Assembly (NCBI GenBank): GCA_004380135.1
Contig: QXCR01000290.1
Span: forward strand, 1 to 22,312
DNA from: Stemphylium vesicarium
Taxonomy: Eukaryota; Ascomycota; Dothideomycetes; Pleosporales; Pleosporaceae
Direction of reading: 5' to 3'
Length of the DNA: 22,312 bases
The position numbers and the translations under genes are program-made. Shown here piece after piece: positions 17,553-22,312 of the stretch. Under the pieces are notes generated by a model. That model was not told the DNA's origin, ran no database searches, and saw nothing but the letters and a program-made list of their open reading frames with translations. Position 1 is the first letter of the stretch, and every line of letters begins with the position of its first letter.

Positions 17553-19480
17553 GAGGAGGACTCTAATATTAGGGAACTTAGGAACCTTAAGTAATAGGCT
17601 TATACTTAGGTATAATAGATAGCTAAGATAATAAGTATAATTAATTAGCTTATAAACTAGCTAATAGCTATACCTAATAAATAACCCGCTACTATAAAGA
17701 AACCTAAGATAGCGCTACCTAAGAAGTATAGTAGAGACTAGGAGAAATTATAAATATTTCTTACTTATACTTACCTATACTATAAGTATAATAAAATACC
17801 TAATAACTAAAAGAAGATTCTTATAGTAAGCACGTATATAAAGGATAAGACTTCTACTTAGATATAACTCTATATAGATAACTATCTACTTAACGTAACC
17901 TATAGAGAAGTAAAGGTAGAAACGTAAGCCTTATTTATAAGTTAGATAGAATTTAAATAGGAAATAGGACGCATCTTTAGAGAGGTAGACGCTAAGAACT
18001 AGGCTAAAAAGAAAATTACCCGCCTAAGGCAAACCTCGTTAGTGTTAGCATATATAGCGGAGTTTAAGTAACTATAAGCGCGGATTAACTAGAATAATGC
18101 GGCGCTTTAAACGGTCTTTAAGGTAGGCCTAAAAGAGAATGTTAAGGATAGTCTTATACACTACGATAAGCCCGAAACACTATACGCTCTAGTTAAGCTA
18201 GCCACACGCATTAATAACTAACTTTAGGAACGGAATAACTAAAAGAAATACTTCTAACCTAACGTGGCTAACATAAGAAGATAGCGTAGTAGATACGACA
18301 ATAATAGAGACGCTATTATAACTAGCAAAGTGTAAGATAAGACTAAAGGACGAAAACCTAGAAGGAAGTTTAACGATAGACTTTCTAAGGAAGAGTGATA
18401 GAAACGCTACGATAATAAAGCATATCTCTAATGTAGAAAGGAAGGACACTTCCGTAGAGACTGCCTAGAGAACGATAAGAGATAATAGAGAGCTATTAAG
18501 ATTAGAATAATTAGATAAGATACGCCCTATTCTAGGAAATAATCTACTAATAGTAATATTAGCGATATAGAACTATATAAAAAAGCTTAGCTATTAGATA
18601 ACGCTACGTATAAGCTCCTTCTCTAAGTAGTTAAAGCTAAGAATATAATAAGTTAGGATAAAGTCTAGCTAACTAACTTAAAGGTCTACGTAGCAATAGT
18701 ATAATAGCGCTTATAAGATTAATAATATTAGAAGTGCGGATAGGATACGCACCTAGCTAACGAATATAGTTAGAGAGGATAAATTACTATTACTAGCTAG
18801 AGAGCTAAGGAAATAATAAAAGAAGCTTTTAATAAGTAACTATACTTTAAAGAAGTTATTATAGAAGAAGATAAAGAACCCTCTAAATTAGAGAAAGAAC
18901 CTTAGCTAACTTATAGAAAAAACTAAGCCTAGGAAGATATAAGTAAGAATAGACTAGTTAAGGACGAATAGTATATAAAGAACGTACCTATAGGCTAAGA
19001 ACCTATTCCTTATAACCTCTTATATTAGATATTCTACTAAAGGGATAGATACTATATTTATAAGTTAGAAAGGGAAGAAGCCTATTAAGAGCTTCTATAG
19101 AAGCACTACTAATATAGATACCTCTTTTATTAATAATAAATAGAGAATACTTATAGGGTAAATAATTCTTATTATAGTACCCTATTATTAAAGATTTATA
19201 AGGCGGCTAATTACCTAATTTATAAAGTAAAGAAATAAATACTAAAGCTACGAAGCTAGAGACTAGAATTAATTTCTTACTAGAATATTTACTAGAGCTT
19301 CTATTACGATAATAGATGCACTATCTACTATAACGCTAAGTACGGCGCAGGCTACTTTCCTAAGAAAAGGAAAGGTAAGCAGTTAAAAAACTAGAATACT
19401 ACTAGGGATAGAGTTACGCTAGTGTAGGTAGTCCTAAAACGACCCTTTATAACGTACGAGACACGAATCTATAGAACCTT
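17553..19480 (+). pseudogene. Gypsy gag, RIP-degraded
   Basis: A single frame (starting 17553) reads as a retrotransposon Gag about 640 codons long, broken by dozens of TAA/TAG/TGA codons at positions where Gln or Trp is expected. Recognisable capsid-type sequence lies at about 17930-18240 (for example ITRLRQTSLVLAYIAEF, KENVKDSLIHYDKPETL). A zinc knuckle is visible at 18423-18464 (CRKEGHFRRDC, with Tyr for the first Cys), and a second CCHC-spaced motif at 18726-18767 has Tyr for its first and last Cys. All such changes are G-to-A on this strand. The start codon is not visible, perhaps ATA from ATG. No function remains. Confidence 0.85.
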
Positions 19481-22011
19481 AGGTTAAGAATAGAAGTCTT
19501 AGTATATAGATATAAGATAATAGCGACTATTAATAGTAGTGCCGTCTAGATAATCATCTCGTTACGAGTAGTAGAAAGATGTAATATACCCTACCAGGCC
19601 AAGAAACAGCTAGTACGAGTAGTATTAGCCGACGATAACCCTATAGGATATAGGGGCGGCATAATAAGGCTAGAGACCTAACTAGTGTTACTAGACGTAG
19701 TAGGGATAAGAGACTAGACGAATATTAATATTATAGATCTTAGAGAAGAAGACATATTAATTAGCTATAATTAGTTAATTAAGTATAATCTAGCCATCGA
19801 TTAGCTAAAGAAGACAATACTTGGCCAAGAACCTGCGCGCAAGGTTGCCAGAGTACGAAAAGAGACACGCCCAACAGTCTAGAGCTCACCTAAGAACGGG
19901 AGGATTAGCAAGATCTTATCTTATAAGATCGCGAGAATCTATAAGAAGGACCCTAAGAAAATAGGAGTTATATAGTTAAAACGCGCTATAACTATAAAGA
20001 AAGGGCTTATACTACTAGATATTCTAAAGGAATATAATATAAATAAGTTTAGAGAACTATTTAAGGAAATAGAAGTAATTAAGTTAGTAGATTACTAGAA
20101 GTGGGATTACGAGATCCACATCCAAGAAGGAGCCAAGCTCGTCCCAGGACTAATGTACCTAATCGCGCCCGAGCACGAGCCAGAGTTGCGCGAGTACCTT
20201 AGAAAGAACCTAAGTAAATAATTTATACGCGAAAGCGAAAGCCTAATAGCTTCGCCTATACTATTTATTAAAAAAGCTAATAGAAAGTGGCGACTATATA
20301 TCGACTACTAAAGAGTAAATAGCAGCATAATAAAGAATTAATACCTACTACTACTAATAACAGAACTTATAGATTAACTCTAAGGAGTAAAGTAGTTTAT
20401 AAAATTTAACGTTTAGGAAGGATTTTACTATATTTAAATTACTAAAGGACACGAGTAGAAGACTACCTTTAAAACGAAGTACGGACTATATAAGTATATA
20501 GTTATGCTATTCGGATTAACGAACGCGCCGGCAACCTTTTAGGTAGTTATTAATAAGGCACTCTACGAGTATCTAGGAATCTTTATAGCCGCCTATCTAG
20601 ACGATATACTAGTGTATTCTAAAGGCACGCTAGAAGAATACATAGAATATATAAAGAAGGTACTATAGAAGCTTAAGCAATATAAGCTATACTTATAACC
20701 TATAAAGTATAAATTCTATATAAAGGAAATAGAATTCCTAGAGTTTATTATCTTAATAGAAGATATAAAAATAAATCTAAAGAAGATCTAGACTATATAG
20801 AAATAGCTAACCTCTAAAATAGTTAAGAACGTGTAATTCTTTCTAGAATTTACGAACTTTTATAGAAAGTTTATTAGAAACTACTTCTAGATTATAATAC
20901 TACTTATAGAGATTATAAAGAAAGAAGTAGAGTTTAAATAGAAAAAGGAATACTAAGAGGCTTTTAACTAACTAAAGTAGATATTCCTTAAAGCCCCCGT
21001 ACTTAAGATGTACGACCCTAGACGCAAGACGCGAGTTAAGACTAACGCGTTAGATTATGCACTCGGCGCTATACTATTATAGCTATGTAATAATAGGAAG
21101 TAGAGACTAGTATTCTACTATTCTAGAAAGTTCTCTAGAGTAGAACTTAACTATAATATTCACGATAAGGAGCTACTTAGAGTAGTTAACGCCTTTAAAT
21201 AATAAGAAGTATACCTATTAGGACTTCTAGACTAGATTAAAGTATTTTCTAATTACTAGAACCTAATAAGCTTTATAATAACTAAGAAGCTTAATAGAAG
21301 ATAAGTCTAATAGGTTAAGATACTTTCTTAGTTTAACTTTAAAATTACTTACTGAGCTAAAATACTTAATAGAGCGGTAGACGCTTTAAGCTAAAGATCT
21401 AATCTACGAGAAGAAGGTTATAAGGAACCACACGACGCAGTACTCAAGAAGATGCCCGACGGCAGTCTTAAGTACAACCAGCCGGAACTGGCCAGAACAG
21501 CCAAGGTAACCGCGCAGGTGGGGACGCTACAACAACATTGGCAGCAGGAAGCAGCTAATTAGCAGTTCGAGCCCGAGGCAAACGGCTCCGACAAACTATT
21601 GCAAGATAAAAAGGAGTACCGAGATATAGTTTCGAAAGAACGAACCTATATACCCCTATATATAAGGAGAGACCTTATCACGGAACTACACGAGTCCCTA
21701 GAATATAGACACGTAGGACTAGAAGAAATAGTTAGATAACTAGTAAAGGTGTTCGCTATACCACGCTTGCGAGCGTAGGTATAGAATATCCTAGGTAACT
21801 ATTTAGCATATTACTAGAATAAGCCTAAGAGATATAAGCCCTATAGCCTACTATAACCCTTATAGCCGCTAGAATAACTATAGACTAATATAATAATAGA
21901 CTTTATTATAAAGCTCCTAAAATTATTAGAACTAGAATTAGTAAGACTCTATAATATAGTACTAGTTATCGTTAATTAACTAACTAAAGTAATAAAGTTT
22001 GTGCCTATAGA
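19475..22011 (+). pseudogene. Gypsy pol (protease-RT-RNase H-integrase), RIP-degraded and truncated
   Basis: The frame is -1 relative to gag and constant to the end. The protease active-site triplet reads Asn-Ser-Ser at 19532-19540 where the family has Asp-Ser-Gly. RT keeps FGLTNAPATF and the catalytic box AYLDDILVYS (YLDD 20594-20605). RNase H keeps DKELL but has Asn at 21044-21046 in place of its first Asp. Integrase shows His codons of the HHCC finger near 21689 and 21710, while both Cys positions (21800-21802, 21809-21811) are Tyr; the first catalytic-type Asp lies in IDFIIKL near 21900, and the rest of the core is missing after FVPIE. Many in-frame stops at expected Gln/Trp positions. 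Non-functional. Confidence 0.9.
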
Positions 22012-22265
22012 AGTGTCAGATAGCAGGTGTTGCTGTCAGAAAGAAGGCTATCCAGCAGGCAGTTTTAGTATCGGTGTCGATTACAGCCATGTCGGCCAAC
22101 CCGCCTCGATCCTACTTCGGCCTTACTTGCACGAGAGCATATACATCGTGATAGCACCATCATCAAGGACACACACAATGAACGATCATTAATTCCATAA
22201 TATATCTCATCTAATCTGACAATTAAGAGTCTCACTGCCTCTACAACGAGCGACGAACTACCAAA
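22012..22265. other. Normal-composition sequence after the gypsy break
   Basis: The TpA-rich pattern stops abruptly at about 22012. A 63-codon frame here is a continuation of the pol frame opened by GTG and is not a gene. The AT-rich stretch at 22190-22225 could be promoter for the possible gene that follows. Confidence 0.4.
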
Positions 22266-22312
22266 ATGGCAGCAAATCAGAGCCAGAGGGACGCGACAGT
22301 CATTCTTACCGA
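22266..22312 (+). CDS. Possible start of a gene running off the window
   Basis: ATG at 22266 sits in a strong eukaryotic start context (ccaaaATGgca, A at -3 and G at +4). The frame is open to the window end and reads MAANQSQRDATVILT. Only 15 complete codons are available, so no family can be assigned, and it may be chance. Confidence 0.3.
   Translation, partial: MAANQSQRDATVILT

Larger units (their letters stand above)
17016..22011 (+). mobile_element. RIP-degraded Ty3/gypsy LTR retrotransposon, 3'-truncated
   Basis: Nearly 5 kb of TpA-rich sequence that still translates, stop codons aside, into gag, protease, reverse transcriptase, RNase H and the start of integrase in that order, the Ty3/gypsy arrangement. 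The sequence to about 17550 carries no coding match and may be 5' LTR and leader. No second LTR is present: coding similarity stops near 22011 inside integrase and normal-composition sequence follows. Islands of unmutated sequence occur at about 19805-19905, 20098-20205 and 21425-21640. Confidence 0.9.

Noticed and set aside
18198..18449. 83-codon minus-strand frame with hydrophobic stretches
   Set aside because: Antisense to RIP-degraded gag; the hydrophobicity comes from AT-rich composition.
22001..22192. 63-codon plus-strand frame at the gypsy break
   Set aside because: It opens with GTG inside the remnant integrase frame and runs on by chance into unrelated sequence.

Overview
The window looks like a piece of a filamentous ascomycete nuclear genome, most plausibly a Dothideomycete of the Pleosporales type. 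The genus is inference. The evidence is short introns (44-62 nt) with GT..AG ends, three of the four with CTAAC/CTGAC-like branch sites; a DUF3405 type II membrane protein; a WSC-domain secreted protein; and many C-to-T / G-to-A changes in CpA/TpG context, the hallmark of repeat-induced point mutation (RIP).

Layout. 1-2.6 kb is a repeat-littered flank: a cluster of GACT/AGTC-type hairpins (296-480), a 330-bp copy of the 3' end of the downstream esterase gene (495-824), and two 377-bp hAT-type MITEs in opposite orientation (1057-1433, 1889-2265), each with a perfect 8-bp target-site duplication. Between and after them lie traces of decayed coding sequence. 3.0-10.8 kb is an ordinary gene island: a secreted type-B carboxylesterase (+, one intron), a DUF3405 membrane protein (+, no intron), a probably mitochondrial acyl-CoA dehydrogenase (-, no intron) and a classical short-chain dehydrogenase (-, two introns resolved here). 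11.7-12.5 kb holds a secreted WSC-domain gene (-) broken by one in-frame TAA. 14.0-16.6 kb is a hAT transposase gene (-) in one frame of 860 codons with only two internal stops, both TAG. From about 17.0 to 22.0 kb the sequence is very AT/TpA-rich: a Ty3/gypsy retrotransposon heavily mutated by RIP, with gag, protease, RT, RNase H and the start of integrase still traceable. It is cut off inside integrase near 22.01 kb. A new gene may begin at 22266 and run off the window.

The four intact genes share no obvious pathway; I see a carbohydrate-ester/lipid hydrolase, a putative Golgi/ER membrane protein, a beta-oxidation-type enzyme and an oxidoreductase, with no sign of a biosynthetic cluster. 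What unites the window is mutational history. Intensity is graded from untouched genes, through lightly hit copies (esterase fragment, hAT, WSC gene), to a saturated gypsy element that still contains unmutated islands. The clearest single record is a 57-bp sequence present twice 72 bp apart, differing at 16 sites that are all C-to-T or G-to-A in the same copy. I found no RNA gene, CRISPR array or novel defence-type system.
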